Under the pieces are notes generated by a model. That model saw only the letters and a program-made list of their open reading frames with translations, made no database searches and had not been told where the DNA came from. Positions 21,878-31,107 of a DNA stretch of 64,000 nt are shown here, one piece after another (position 1 is the stretch's first letter; each line of letters opens with the position of its first letter). The position numbers and the translations under genes were made by a program. Source of the DNA: CAMAVH01 sp036500145 (GTDB taxonomy: Bacteria > Pseudomonadota > Alphaproteobacteria > SMXQ01); the NCBI GenBank assembly GCA_036500145.1, contig DASYCO010000019.1, forward strand, positions 1 to 64,000. Reading direction: 5' to 3'.

Positions 21878-22801
21878 ATGGCGGAAATTACCGCAGCTCT
21901 CGTCAAGGAGCTCCGCGAGAAGACGGGCGCGGGCATGATGGATTGCAAGAAGGCCCTTAACGCCACCAGTGGCGAGATGGAGCCTGCCGTGGACTGGCTG
22001 CGCAAGCAGGGTCTCGCCGCGGCGTCCAAGAAGGCCGGCCGCGTGGCCGCTGAAGGCCTGGTCGGCGTGCTGACCACCGGCAAGGACGGCGTCCTGGTCG
22101 AGGTCAACTCCGAGACGGACTTCGTCGCCCGCAACGAGATCTTCCAGGACTTCGTCCTGAAGGTCGCGGACGTCGCCCTCAAGGCGAATGGCGACATCGA
22201 GGCGGTCAAGACGGCGGCCTATCCCGGCGGCAAGACCGTCGGCGACAAGCTGACCGAACTTGTCGGCTCCATCGGCGAGAACATGCAGCTGCGCCGCGCG
22301 GCCAAGCTGTCGGTCTCCCAGGGCGCCGTCGTCAGCTACGTCCACTCGGCCGTGGCGCCGAACCTCGGCAAGATCGGCGTTCTGATCGCCCTCGAGTCGA
22401 CGGCCGACGCCGACAAGCTGGCCGCTCTCGGCAAGCAGATCGCCATGCATGTGGCGGCGACCAATCCGCAGTCCCTCTCCATCGAGAGCCTGGACAAGGC
22501 GGCGGTCGAGCGCGAGCGCAACGTGCTGGCCGAACAGGCTCGCGCGTCGGGCAAGCCGGAAGAGATCATCGCCAAGATGCTCGAAGGCCGCCTGCGCAAG
22601 TTCTACGAGGAAGTCGTCCTGCTCGAGCAGGTCTACATCATCGACGGCGAGTCGAAGGTGTCCAAGGTCATCGCCGACGCCGCCAAGACGGTCGGCGCGC
22701 CGGTCAAGCTCGTCGGCTTCCTGCGCTTCGCCCTCGGCGAAGGGATCGAGAAGGCCCAAACCGACTTCGCCGCCGAAGTGGCGGCCACCGTCGGCCAGTA
22801 A
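21878..22801 (+). CDS. tsf: Elongation factor Ts
   Basis: This is the guanine nucleotide exchange factor for EF-Tu. The 307-residue protein has the N-terminal UBA-like module with TGAGMMDCKKALNAT and the core motif SETDFVARNEIFQDFV. The usual dimerisation and C-terminal regions follow. It starts 48 nt after rpsB. Only the ATG at 21878 gives the conserved MAEITAALVKELREKTG start. Confidence 0.97.
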   Translation: MAEITAALVKELREKTGAGMMDCKKALNATSGEMEPAVDWLRKQGLAAASKKAGRVAAEGLVGVLTTGKDGVLVEVNSETDFVARNEIFQDFVLKVADVALKANGDIEAVKTAAYPGGKTVGDKLTELVGSIGENMQLRRAAKLSVSQGAVVSYVHSAVAPNLGKIGVLIALESTADADKLAALGKQIAMHVAATNPQSLSIESLDKAAVERERNVLAEQARASGKPEEIIAKMLEGRLRKFYEEVVLLEQVYIIDGESKVSKVIADAAKTVGAPVKLVGFLRFALGEGIEKAQTDFAAEVAATVGQ

Positions 22802-22813
22802 TCGTCACCCCGG

Positions 22814-22840
22814 CGGCCCGGTCCCAAAGACCGGGCCGTT
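22814..22840 (+). terminator. Hairpin after tsf, candidate terminator or attenuator
   Basis: A 10-bp perfect inverted repeat, CGGCCCGGTC / GACCGGGCCG, with a 5-nt loop lies 12 nt after the tsf stop. It is followed by only two T residues. It may partially separate rpsB-tsf from pyrH-frr. Confidence 0.5.
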
Positions 22841-22918
22841 CGGCATCTGCGCCTTGATCGTGCCTTAGTCGCGGATGAAGTTCGGCACGTAAGATCAAAA
22901 ATCATTCAGGGATTCGCG

Positions 22919-23647
22919 ATGCCCGCCACAGCCTCCCGCTACCGCCGCGTTCTGCTCAAGCTGTCCGGCGAAGCGCTGATGGGCGACGGGGAGTTCGGCC
23001 TCGACCACGGCACGGTCAAGCGCCTGGCCGAGGAGATCAAGTCGGTCCAGAGCCAGGGCACCGAGATCTGCCTCGTGGTCGGCGGCGGCAACATCTTCCG
23101 CGGCGTCATGGGCGTCACGGTCGGCCTCGAGCGCGCCAGCTCCGACTACATGGGCATGCTCGCCACGGTCATCAATTCGCTCGCCCTGCAGAGCACGCTG
23201 GAAGCCATGGGCGTGGCGACGCGCGTCTGCTCCGCCATCCCGATGGCGACGGTCTGCGAGCCTTACATCCGCCGCCGCGCCATCCGCCACATGGAGAAGG
23301 GGCGGGTCGTGATCTGCGCCGCCGGCACCGGCAACCCCTTCTTCACGACGGACACCGCCGCCGCGCTGCGCGCCGCCGAGATGGGCTGCGACGCGCTGCT
23401 CAAGGGCACCCAGGTGGACGGCGTCTACTCGGCCGACCCGCACAAGGTGAAGGACGCCCAGCGCTACGACCGGCTGAGCTACATGGACGTTTTGTCCAAG
23501 GACCTCAAGGTCATGGACGCCGCGGCCATCTCCCTGGCGCGCGAAAACAAGATTCCGATTTTGGTCTTTTCCCTCCATAATCCGGGGGCTTTGGCGGACG
23601 TCGTCTCTGGCCGCGGCAAATTCACGATCATCAGCGAAGAGTCCTGA
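22919..23647 (+). CDS. pyrH: Uridylate kinase
   Basis: This enzyme phosphorylates UMP to UDP in pyrimidine nucleotide synthesis. The 242-residue amino-acid-kinase-fold protein begins with RVLLKLSGEALMGD and has the glycine-rich VVGGGNIFRG. The nucleotide-site region AAGTGNPFFTTDTAAALRA and LLKGTQVDGVYSADP are also present. It follows tsf by 117 nt, where a hairpin lies, and precedes frr by 3 nt. Confidence 0.97.
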   Translation: MPATASRYRRVLLKLSGEALMGDGEFGLDHGTVKRLAEEIKSVQSQGTEICLVVGGGNIFRGVMGVTVGLERASSDYMGMLATVINSLALQSTLEAMGVATRVCSAIPMATVCEPYIRRRAIRHMEKGRVVICAAGTGNPFFTTDTAAALRAAEMGCDALLKGTQVDGVYSADPHKVKDAQRYDRLSYMDVLSKDLKVMDAAAISLARENKIPILVFSLHNPGALADVVSGRGKFTIISEES

Positions 23648-23650
23648 CAC

Positions 23651-24208
23651 ATGGCCGATCCCGACATCAGCGACATCCAGCGGCGCATGGACGGAGCCCT
23701 CACGGCGCTCAAGACCGAGTTCACCGGCCTGCGCACCGGCCGCGCCTCCGTCAGCCTGCTCGACCGCGTCATGGTCGACGCCTACGGCGCGCAGATGCCG
23801 CTCGCCCAGGTCGGTACCGTCAGCGTGCCCGAGCCGCGCATGATCACCGTCAGCGTGTGGGACAAGGGGCTCGTCATCGGCGTGCAGAAGTCGATCCGCG
23901 AAGCCGGCCTCGGCCTCAACCCGATGGCCGACGGCCAGCTGGTGCGCGTGCCGATCCCTGAGCTGAGCCAGGAGCGCCGCACCGAGCTGGTGAAGATCGC
24001 CCACAAGTACGGCGAGCAGGCCCGCGTCTCGGTGCGCAACGTGCGCCGCGACGGCATGGACATGCTGAAGAAGATGGAAAAGGACGGCGACTTGTCGCAG
24101 GACGAGCAGCGCACCTGGGCCGACAAGGTCCAGGCCCTGACCGACTCGCATATCGGCGAGATCGACAAGGCGCTGACGGCCAAAGAAAAAGAAATCATGC
24201 AGATCTGA
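23651..24208 (+). CDS. frr: Ribosome recycling factor
   Basis: This factor splits post-termination ribosomes with EF-G. The 185-residue protein is full length and shows FTGLRTGRASVSLLDRVMVDAYG, spanning the first helix of the three-helix bundle and the start of the beta domain. It ends with the helical VQALTDSHIGEIDKALTAKE. It lies 3 nt after pyrH and 4 nt before uppS. Confidence 0.97.
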   Translation: MADPDISDIQRRMDGALTALKTEFTGLRTGRASVSLLDRVMVDAYGAQMPLAQVGTVSVPEPRMITVSVWDKGLVIGVQKSIREAGLGLNPMADGQLVRVPIPELSQERRTELVKIAHKYGEQARVSVRNVRRDGMDMLKKMEKDGDLSQDEQRTWADKVQALTDSHIGEIDKALTAKEKEIMQI

Positions 24209-24212
24209 GCCG

Positions 24213-24947
24213 ATGGCCACCTTGCCCCGTCAACCGGCGGCGGCGACCCCGCCGACTCACATCGCCATCATCATGGATGGCAACGGCCGTTGGGCCAATT
24301 CGCGCGGCTTGCCGCGCATCGCGGGCCATCGCCAGGGCGCTGAAGTCGTGCGCCGCACGGTCGAGGCCTGCGGCGACCTCGGCGTGTCCTACCTGACGCT
24401 GTTCGGCTTCTCCTCGGAGAACTGGAAGCGCCCCGAGACGGAAGTCCTGGACCTGATGGCGCTGCTGAAGCGCTACCTGCAGGGCGAGATCGCCGACCTG
24501 CACAAGAACGGCGTGCGCCTGCGCGTGATCGGCGACCGCGGCCGCTTCTCGGCCGACCTCGTCTCGCTGATCGAGAACGGCGAGCGGATGACGGAGGCGA
24601 ACACGCGCCTGCATCTGACCATCGCGCTGAACTACGGCAGCCGGCAGGAAATCTCGACGGCGGCGCGCAAGCTGGCCTCGGCGGTGCAGGCGGGGCTGGT
24701 GCGGCCCGAGGCGATCGACGAGCGGCTGTTCTCCGGCTTCCTCGCCACCTCGGACGTGCCCGACCCGGACCTGGTGATCCGCACTAGCGGCGAGCAGCGC
24801 CTGAGCAATTTCCTGCTGTGGCAGTCGGCCTACGCCGAGCTGGTGTTCCTCGACGTGCTCTGGCCGGATTTCAACAAGTCGCACCTGGAAGCCGCCATCC
24901 ATGAATTCAATCGTCGTGACAGACGATACGGCGCCTCCAGCGGCTAG
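24213..24947 (+). CDS. uppS: Undecaprenyl diphosphate synthase
   Basis: This cis-prenyltransferase makes the C55 lipid carrier precursor for peptidoglycan and polysaccharides. The 244-residue protein shows the FPP-binding motif IIMDGNGRWANSRGLPR near residues 21-37, GHRQGAEVVRRTV, and FSSENWKRP. The C-terminal signature DLVIRTSGEQRLSNFLLWQ and the segment YAELVFLDVLWPDF follow. It begins 4 nt after frr, and cdsA starts 1 nt after its stop. Confidence 0.96.
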   Translation: MATLPRQPAAATPPTHIAIIMDGNGRWANSRGLPRIAGHRQGAEVVRRTVEACGDLGVSYLTLFGFSSENWKRPETEVLDLMALLKRYLQGEIADLHKNGVRLRVIGDRGRFSADLVSLIENGERMTEANTRLHLTIALNYGSRQEISTAARKLASAVQAGLVRPEAIDERLFSGFLATSDVPDPDLVIRTSGEQRLSNFLLWQSAYAELVFLDVLWPDFNKSHLEAAIHEFNRRDRRYGASSG

Positions 24948-24948
24948 C

Positions 24949-25791
24949 ATGGGGATAGGCGCGCTGCGGGTGAGGGCGCTTTCCGCCCTGGTGCTGGCCG
25001 TTCCCGCCTTGGCGGTGGTCTACGTCGGCGCGCCCGCGTTCGATCTCGTCTTCGGCCTCGTGGCGCTCCTCATGGCGTTCGAATGGGATCGCCTCTGCGC
25101 AGGCCCGCGCGTCACCACAGGTTCCAGGACCACGCATTCCAAGAACGATCCCGCGACATGGGCGCTCTTCGCCGCCGTCGGCGCCTGCGTGCTCGCGGCG
25201 GTGCTGCAGGCCCATGAACTGGCGCTCTGGCTCACCCCGGCGGGCTTCGCCGCCGTCTTCGTCATCGCCCGCGGCATCGACCGTCGGGCGCCATTGCTGC
25301 AGGCCCTCGGCGCGCTCTACATCGGCATTCCGCTGGTCGCCCTGGTCTGGCTGCGCGCCGATCCGCAGATCGGCCGCCTGACGCTGTTCTGGCTGCTCGG
25401 CCTGGTCTGGGCGACGGACACCGGGGCGCTCTTCGCCGGGCGGACCATCGGCGGCCCCAAGCTGGCGCCTGTCGTCAGCCCCAACAAGACCTGGGCCGGC
25501 CTGATCGGCGGCATGGCCGCAGCGGCAGCGCTGGGCGCGGTCTTCGCGCTGTTCTTCGACGACGCGTCGGTGCCCTTGGCGATGGCGGTCAGCGCCGCGC
25601 TCGCCGCCGTCGCGCAAGGCGGCGACCTGGCCGAATCGCTGGTGAAGCGCCATTTTGGCGTGAAGGATTCGGGCGCCCTGATCCCTGGCCACGGCGGCGT
25701 GTTCGACCGCGTCGACGGCCTGCTGGCGGTCGCTCCCGTCTGGGCGCTGGTGCTGCTCGTCGGCGACGGCAGCTGGAGCCTCTGGTCATGA
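24949..25791 (+). CDS. cdsA: Phosphatidate cytidylyltransferase
   Basis: This membrane enzyme forms CDP-diacylglycerol from phosphatidate and CTP for phospholipid synthesis. The 280-residue polytopic protein ends with the CdsA signature SLVKRHFGVKDSGALIPGH, continuing into the invariant G-G-x-x-D-R-x-D. The ATG at 24949, one base after uppS, was chosen; an in-frame ATG at 24901 lies inside uppS and would add 16 polar residues. The stop overlaps dxr by ATGA. Confidence 0.93.
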   Translation: MGIGALRVRALSALVLAVPALAVVYVGAPAFDLVFGLVALLMAFEWDRLCAGPRVTTGSRTTHSKNDPATWALFAAVGACVLAAVLQAHELALWLTPAGFAAVFVIARGIDRRAPLLQALGALYIGIPLVALVWLRADPQIGRLTLFWLLGLVWATDTGALFAGRTIGGPKLAPVVSPNKTWAGLIGGMAAAAALGAVFALFFDDASVPLAMAVSAALAAVAQGGDLAESLVKRHFGVKDSGALIPGHGGVFDRVDGLLAVAPVWALVLLVGDGSWSLWS

Positions 25792-26999
25792 GCCTGTCCG
25801 CCCGCAAGCCGACGGCCCGGCCGCGCAATGCGAGCGGGGCCCCACGCCATGTCACCATCCTCGGCTCGACCGGCTCGATCGGCTGCAACACGCTCGACCT
25901 CGTCGCGCGCAATCCCGACGGCTACGTCGTCGAGGCCCTGACGGCCCACAGCAACGTCAAGCTGCTGATCGAGCAGGCTCTGCAGTTTCGCCCGCGCATG
26001 GCGGTGATCGCCGATGCGCGGCTCTATGACGACCTCAAGGCGGGGCTCGCCGGCACCAACGTCGCGGTGAGCGCCGGGCGCGAGGCGCTGATGGAAGCTG
26101 CGGCCATGCCGGCCGACTGGGTCATGGCCGCCATCGTCGGCGCCGCCGGACTGGAGCCGACGCTGACCGCCGTGCGCCGCGGCGTCACCGTCGGGCTGGC
26201 CAACAAGGAATGCCTGGTCTGCGCCGGCGACATCATGCTGGCCGAGGTGGCCAAGAGCGGCGCCACCCTGCTGCCGGTCGATTCCGAGCACAGCGCCATC
26301 TTCCAGGTCTTCGACTTCGACAACGCCCAGGCGGTCGACCGCATCATCCTGACTGCTTCCGGCGGGCCATTCCTGGGCTTGAGCCGCGAGCAGATGGCCG
26401 GCGTCACCCCGGCCCAGGCCGTGGCGCACCCCAATTGGGACATGGGGGCCAAGATTTCCGTCGATTCGGCCACCATGATGAACAAGGGGCTGGAGCTGAT
26501 CGAGGCCTACCACCTGTTTCCGGTCGCCGAGGACCGCATCGACATCCTCGTCCACCCCCAGTCGGTCATCCACAGCATGGTGGCCTACACGGACGGTTCC
26601 GTGCTGGCCCAGATGGGGGTTCCGGACATGCGGACCCCGATTGCCTACGCCTTGGCCTGGCCCCGCCGGGAGGGCTCCCCGGCGGCCCGGCTCGATCTGG
26701 CCAAAATCGGCTCTTTAACCTTCGAAGCCCCTGATCAAAAACGATTTCCTGCCCTTCGGCTGGCGCGGGAATCCTTGCAAGCGGGGCACGGTGCCCCTAC
26801 AGTCCTGAACGCTGCCAACGAGGTCGCCGTCCAGGGCTTTCTGGAGGGCCGCATTTCGTTCCTCGACATCACCCAGGTCGTCGAGCGCGCGTTGGAGGCC
26901 TTGCCGGCGCCGGCTGTGGACACCCTCGATGCGGTCATCGAGGTCGACCGCCAGGCGCGGCGCGAGGCCGAGCGCTGGATTGCCGCCCACCATGCGTAG
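25788..26999 (+). CDS. dxr: 1-deoxy-D-xylulose 5-phosphate reductoisomerase
   Basis: This is the committed-step enzyme of the MEP isoprenoid pathway, converting DXP to MEP with NADPH. The 403-residue protein has the NADPH-binding ILGSTGSIGCNTLDL near residue 22, the metal-site DSEHSAIFQ, the flexible-loop segment TASGGPFLG, and HPNWDMGAKISVDSATMMNK. The first 20 residues are a poorly conserved basic leader. It overlaps cdsA by 4 nt, and its product feeds the isoprenoid route that uppS completes. Confidence 0.96.
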   Translation: MSLSARKPTARPRNASGAPRHVTILGSTGSIGCNTLDLVARNPDGYVVEALTAHSNVKLLIEQALQFRPRMAVIADARLYDDLKAGLAGTNVAVSAGREALMEAAAMPADWVMAAIVGAAGLEPTLTAVRRGVTVGLANKECLVCAGDIMLAEVAKSGATLLPVDSEHSAIFQVFDFDNAQAVDRIILTASGGPFLGLSREQMAGVTPAQAVAHPNWDMGAKISVDSATMMNKGLELIEAYHLFPVAEDRIDILVHPQSVIHSMVAYTDGSVLAQMGVPDMRTPIAYALAWPRREGSPAARLDLAKIGSLTFEAPDQKRFPALRLARESLQAGHGAPTVLNAANEVAVQGFLEGRISFLDITQVVERALEALPAPAVDTLDAVIEVDRQARREAERWIAAHHA

Positions 27000-27047
27000 A
27001 GCTAAGTGGCGGCGTGATGTGGAGTTGAGCTGAACTCTCGGGCTGAC

Positions 27048-28178
27048 ATGGACATTCTCAACTTCATCTGGACCAACGGCGCCGCGTTCCTGTGCATCCT
27101 CACGGTGATCGTGTTCGTCCACGAGCTGGGCCACTACCTGGCGGCGAAGCGCAACGGCGTGCGCGTCGAGGTGTTCTCCGTCGGCTTCGGCCCGGAGCTG
27201 TTCGGCCGGACCGACCGCAGCGGCACGCGCTGGAAGCTGAGCCTGCTGCCGCTCGGCGGCTACGTGAAGATGTTCGGCGAATCGGCGGCCACGAAGGCGC
27301 CGGACGCGCCGGAACTGACGCCCGAGGAAAAGGCCGTCTCGTTCCACTACAAGCGGGTCGGGCAGCGCGCCGCCATCGTCGCCGCGGGCCCCATCGCCAA
27401 TTTCGTCCTCGCCATCCTCATCATGGCCGCGATGTTCGCCACCGTCGGCCAGCCCTTCACGCCGACGGACGTCGGCGCGGTGCAGCCGGGCAGCGCTGCC
27501 GAGCAGGCGGGCCTGCAGGCCGGCGACGTCATTCGCAGCATCGACGGCAGCCGCACCGAGCGCTTCGAGGACGTGCAGCGCATCGTGAGCATGAATCCCG
27601 ACGTGCCGCTGCGCGTGACCGTCGAGCGCGACGGCCGCGAGGTGACGCTGACGGCGACGCCGCGGCGCAGCGAGCTGACGGACCGCTTCGGCAACGTCGA
27701 GAAGATCGGCCTGCTCGGCGTCAGCCGCTCGGGCAACGCCTACGCGCGCCACGACCCGGCGACTGCCGTGTGGCGGGCCACGCAGGAAACCTTCCGCATG
27801 AGCCTGTTCACGCTGCAGGCGGTCGGGCAGATCGTCGACGGCTCGCGTTCGGCGGAAGACCTGGGCGGCCCGATCCGCATCGCGCAGATGTCGGGCCAGG
27901 TCGCCGAAGGCCACATGGTTGACGTGCTCTGGTTCCTGGCCATGCTGTCGATCAACCTCGGCCTGATCAATCTCTTCCCGGTGCCGATGCTGGACGGCGG
28001 ACATCTGCTGTTCTACGGCATCGAGGCGCTGCGCGGCCGCCCCTTGAGCGAGCGGGTGGTGGAATATGGCTTTCGTGTCGGTCTCGGCCTCGTGCTGACG
28101 CTATTCGTGTTCGTGACTTATCAGGACCTCATGCGTTTCGAGGGCGTGGTCGCGTTCTTCAAAGGTCTGATGACCTGA
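27048..28178 (+). CDS. rseP: Site-2 intramembrane zinc metalloprotease
   Basis: This is an S2P-family protease that cleaves membrane anti-sigma factors and remnant signal peptides. The 376-residue protein has the zinc motif HELGH at residues 25-29 in its first helix, a PDZ domain around residues 140-210 (PGSAAEQAGLQAGDVIRSIDG), and the C-terminal NLFPVPMLDGGHLLFY, whose Asp completes the active site. It sits directly before bamA, as in most proteobacteria. Confidence 0.95.
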   Translation: MDILNFIWTNGAAFLCILTVIVFVHELGHYLAAKRNGVRVEVFSVGFGPELFGRTDRSGTRWKLSLLPLGGYVKMFGESAATKAPDAPELTPEEKAVSFHYKRVGQRAAIVAAGPIANFVLAILIMAAMFATVGQPFTPTDVGAVQPGSAAEQAGLQAGDVIRSIDGSRTERFEDVQRIVSMNPDVPLRVTVERDGREVTLTATPRRSELTDRFGNVEKIGLLGVSRSGNAYARHDPATAVWRATQETFRMSLFTLQAVGQIVDGSRSAEDLGGPIRIAQMSGQVAEGHMVDVLWFLAMLSINLGLINLFPVPMLDGGHLLFYGIEALRGRPLSERVVEYGFRVGLGLVLTLFVFVTYQDLMRFEGVVAFFKGLMT

Positions 28179-28194
28179 TTTTGAGATACAAGCG

Positions 28195-30504
28195 ATGAAG
28201 AAAGTTGCGACGATGCTGCGGGGGACGGCCTTTGTCTTGACCGCCGCCTGGCTATTCGCGGTCGTGCTGTGCGGCATGTCGGGGCAGGCTCTTGCGCAGG
28301 ATGGCTCGCGCATCAGCGAGATCCGCGTCGAGGGCCTGGAGCGCATCGAGCCGGAGACGGTGCTGTCCTACCTGACGGTGAAGGCCGGAGACACGTTCAG
28401 CGCCGAGCAGAACGACGGCTCGCTCAAGGCGCTGTTCGCCACCGGCCTGTTCGCCGACGTCTCGATCCGCCGCGAAGGCGCGGCGCTGATCATCCATGTC
28501 GCGGAGAACCCGATCATCAATCGGCTGGCATTCGAGGGCAACGACATCATCGAGCGCGACGCGCTGGAGAAGGAAGTCCAGCTGCGGCCGCGCGTCGTCT
28601 ACACGCGCACGCGCGTGCAGGCCGACGTGAAGCGCATCCTCGACCTTTACCGCCGCAAGGGCCGCTTCGCCGCGACGGTCGAGCCGAAGGTCATCCAGCA
28701 GTCCCAGAACCGCGTCGACCTTGTCTTCGAGATCAACGAGGGCCCGGCGACCAAGATTCGCCAGATCAGCTTCGTCGGCAACAAGCGCTACAGCGATTCG
28801 CAGCTGCAGAGCATCATCACGTCGCAGGAATCGAACTGGTTCAGCTTCCTGCTGAGCGACGACATCTACGACCCGGACCAGCTGCAGAACGACCGCGAGC
28901 TCCTGCGCCGCTTCTACCTGAGCCAGGGCTACGCCGACTTCCGCGTCGTCTCCGCCGTGGCGGAGCTGACGCCGGACCGCAAGGACTTCTTCGTCACCTT
29001 CACCATCGAGGAAGGCCCGCGCTACAAGTTCGGCAAGGTCGACATCGTCACGCAGCTCAAGGACCTCGATCCCGAGCAGCTGCGCGGCTACGTGTCCCAC
29101 GACCCTGACGACTGGTACAACGCCAGCGAAGTGGACGAGACGGTCAACAAGCTGACCGACGCCGTCGGCAGCCTGGGCTACGGCTTCGTCGACATTCGCC
29201 CGCGCGTCGAGCGCAACCGCGACGGCCAGACCATCGACATCACCTACGAAGTGAACGAGGGGCCGCGCGTCTTCGTCGAGCGTATCGACATCATCGGCAA
29301 CACCCGCACGCAGGACCGCGTCATCCGCCGCGAGTTCCGTCTCGTCGAAGGCGACGCCTTCAACACGGCGAAGCTCAACCGCTCGCGCCAGCGCATCAAG
29401 GACCTCGGCTTCTTCAAGAAGGCCGAAGTGAAGCGCCTCGACGGCTCGGCGCCCGACAAGGCGGTGCTGCAGGTCGAGGTCGAGGAGCAGTCGACGGGCT
29501 CGCTCAACATCGGCGGCGGCTTCTCGTCGTCGCAGGGCCTGATCAGCATCGTGCAGGTCACCGAGCGCAACCTGCTCGGCAAGGGCCAGCGCGCCAGCGC
29601 CAAGCTGCTGCTCGGCACCCAGACTCAGCAAGCCGAGGTCAGCTTCACCGAGCCTTACTTCCTCGACCGCAACCTGTCCGCCGGCATCGACATCTCCGAA
29701 ATCTCGCGCGACAAGGTCGACAACATCGCGTTCGAAGAGAAGACCACGGGCCTGACGCTGCGCACCGGCTTCAACTACAACGAGCGCCTGAGCCAGGGCT
29801 TCAACTACAAGATCGAGAAGGACCGCATTTCCGACGTCGACTCCGACGCCTCGATCTACGTGCAGCGGCAGGCAGGCGAGTCGACCTCGTCGGCGATCGG
29901 CCAGACCATCGCCTACGACACCCGCGACAGCAAGCTCGAGCCGAGCGAAGGCTACGTCTTGCGGCTCTCGAACACCTTCGCCGGCCTCGGCGGCAGCGAG
30001 CGTTCGTTCAAGACGGACGTCTCCGGCAGCTACTACATCCCGATGTTCGACCAGTGGGTGATGACGACGGCCCTGCGTGCCGGCTACATCGCGAACCTGA
30101 GCGACGATCCGCTCAACCTGGCGGACCGCTACTTCATCGGCGGCGACACCTTCCGCGGCTTCGAACGCGGCGGCATCGGCGCGCGCGATTCCTCGACGAA
30201 CGACGCCCTCGGCAGCACGGCCTACTACGTCGGCAGCGTCGAGCTCGCGGTTCCGATCAACGTCGGCAGGGAGTTCGGCATGAAGGGCATCCTGTTCTCC
30301 GACGTCGGTTCCGCCACGGGCATCGAGGACGTCGGCCCAGGCCCGCTGATCGAGGACTCGAACTTGCCGCGCGTCACCGTCGGCGTCGGCCTCGCCATGA
30401 AAACGCCCTTCGGTCCCGTGCGCGTGGATCTCGGCTTCCCGGTGGTCAAGGAATCCTTCGACCAGACCGAGATCTTCAGCTTCAACTTCGGTTCAAGGTT
30501 TTAA
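28195..30504 (+). CDS. bamA: Outer membrane protein assembly factor BamA
   Basis: This is the core of the BAM complex that inserts beta-barrel proteins into the outer membrane. The 769-residue precursor has a signal peptide ending near ALA-Q (residue 35), about five POTRA repeats to residue 415, and a C-terminal 16-strand barrel. The barrel includes the lid-lock type motif SVELAVPIN region and ends in a terminal phenylalanine (NFGSRF), the usual BAM targeting signal. It is 16 nt after rseP and 2 nt before skp. Confidence 0.96.
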   Translation: MKKVATMLRGTAFVLTAAWLFAVVLCGMSGQALAQDGSRISEIRVEGLERIEPETVLSYLTVKAGDTFSAEQNDGSLKALFATGLFADVSIRREGAALIIHVAENPIINRLAFEGNDIIERDALEKEVQLRPRVVYTRTRVQADVKRILDLYRRKGRFAATVEPKVIQQSQNRVDLVFEINEGPATKIRQISFVGNKRYSDSQLQSIITSQESNWFSFLLSDDIYDPDQLQNDRELLRRFYLSQGYADFRVVSAVAELTPDRKDFFVTFTIEEGPRYKFGKVDIVTQLKDLDPEQLRGYVSHDPDDWYNASEVDETVNKLTDAVGSLGYGFVDIRPRVERNRDGQTIDITYEVNEGPRVFVERIDIIGNTRTQDRVIRREFRLVEGDAFNTAKLNRSRQRIKDLGFFKKAEVKRLDGSAPDKAVLQVEVEEQSTGSLNIGGGFSSSQGLISIVQVTERNLLGKGQRASAKLLLGTQTQQAEVSFTEPYFLDRNLSAGIDISEISRDKVDNIAFEEKTTGLTLRTGFNYNERLSQGFNYKIEKDRISDVDSDASIYVQRQAGESTSSAIGQTIAYDTRDSKLEPSEGYVLRLSNTFAGLGGSERSFKTDVSGSYYIPMFDQWVMTTALRAGYIANLSDDPLNLADRYFIGGDTFRGFERGGIGARDSSTNDALGSTAYYVGSVELAVPINVGREFGMKGILFSDVGSATGIEDVGPGPLIEDSNLPRVTVGVGLAMKTPFGPVRVDLGFPVVKESFDQTEIFSFNFGSRF

Positions 30505-30506
30505 AG

Positions 30507-31103
30507 ATGTTTAAATTCAAGACGCTTCTCCTTCTTGTCGGCCTCCTGGCGGCCGTGGCGACGACCGCGCCGGCCCAGGCGCAGTCGATGAACATCGCCG
30601 TGGTCGACATTCAGCTGATCATGCGCGATTCGCTGGCGAGCAAGTCTGTCACCTCGCAGATCGAAAAGCAGCGCGCGACCTATCAGGCGGACATCACGAA
30701 GCAGGAAAACGATCTGCGCAATGCGGAGCAGGAGCTCAACAAGCAGCGCACGATCGTCTCGCCGGAAGCCTTCGCCGAGCGTCGCCGCGCTTTCGAACAG
30801 CGCGTCGGCAACCTGCAGCGCGACGTGCAGAACCGTAAGCGCGACCTTGACAAGTCGCTCAACGACGCCATGCGCACCGTGCAGACGGCGCTGCTCGACG
30901 TGATCGGCGGCCTGGTGACCGAGCGCAAGTTCACCCTCGTCCTGATCAAGAGCCAGACGGTCTACAACCAGCCCGACATGGAAGTGACTCAGGAAGTCCT
31001 GAAGCGCCTCAACGCCAAGCTGTCGTCGGTCAAGGTCGTGCTGCCGGCGCCGACGCCTGCCGCGCCGGCGGCTGCCGCGCCTGCGGCAAAGCCGGGCAAG
31101 TGA
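30507..31103 (+). CDS. skp: Periplasmic chaperone Skp/OmpH
   Basis: This trimeric chaperone carries unfolded outer-membrane proteins to BAM. The 198-residue precursor has a signal peptide cleaved near AQAQ (residue 26). A beta segment, MNIAVVDIQLIMRDS, follows, then a long charged coiled coil (residues 45-135), and a Pro/Ala-rich tail. The ATG at 30507 lies two bases after the bamA stop. The position between bamA and lpxD is the conserved one. Confidence 0.93.
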   Translation: MFKFKTLLLLVGLLAAVATTAPAQAQSMNIAVVDIQLIMRDSLASKSVTSQIEKQRATYQADITKQENDLRNAEQELNKQRTIVSPEAFAERRRAFEQRVGNLQRDVQNRKRDLDKSLNDAMRTVQTALLDVIGGLVTERKFTLVLIKSQTVYNQPDMEVTQEVLKRLNAKLSSVKVVLPAPTPAAPAAAAPAAKPGK

Positions 31104-31107
31104 GGCG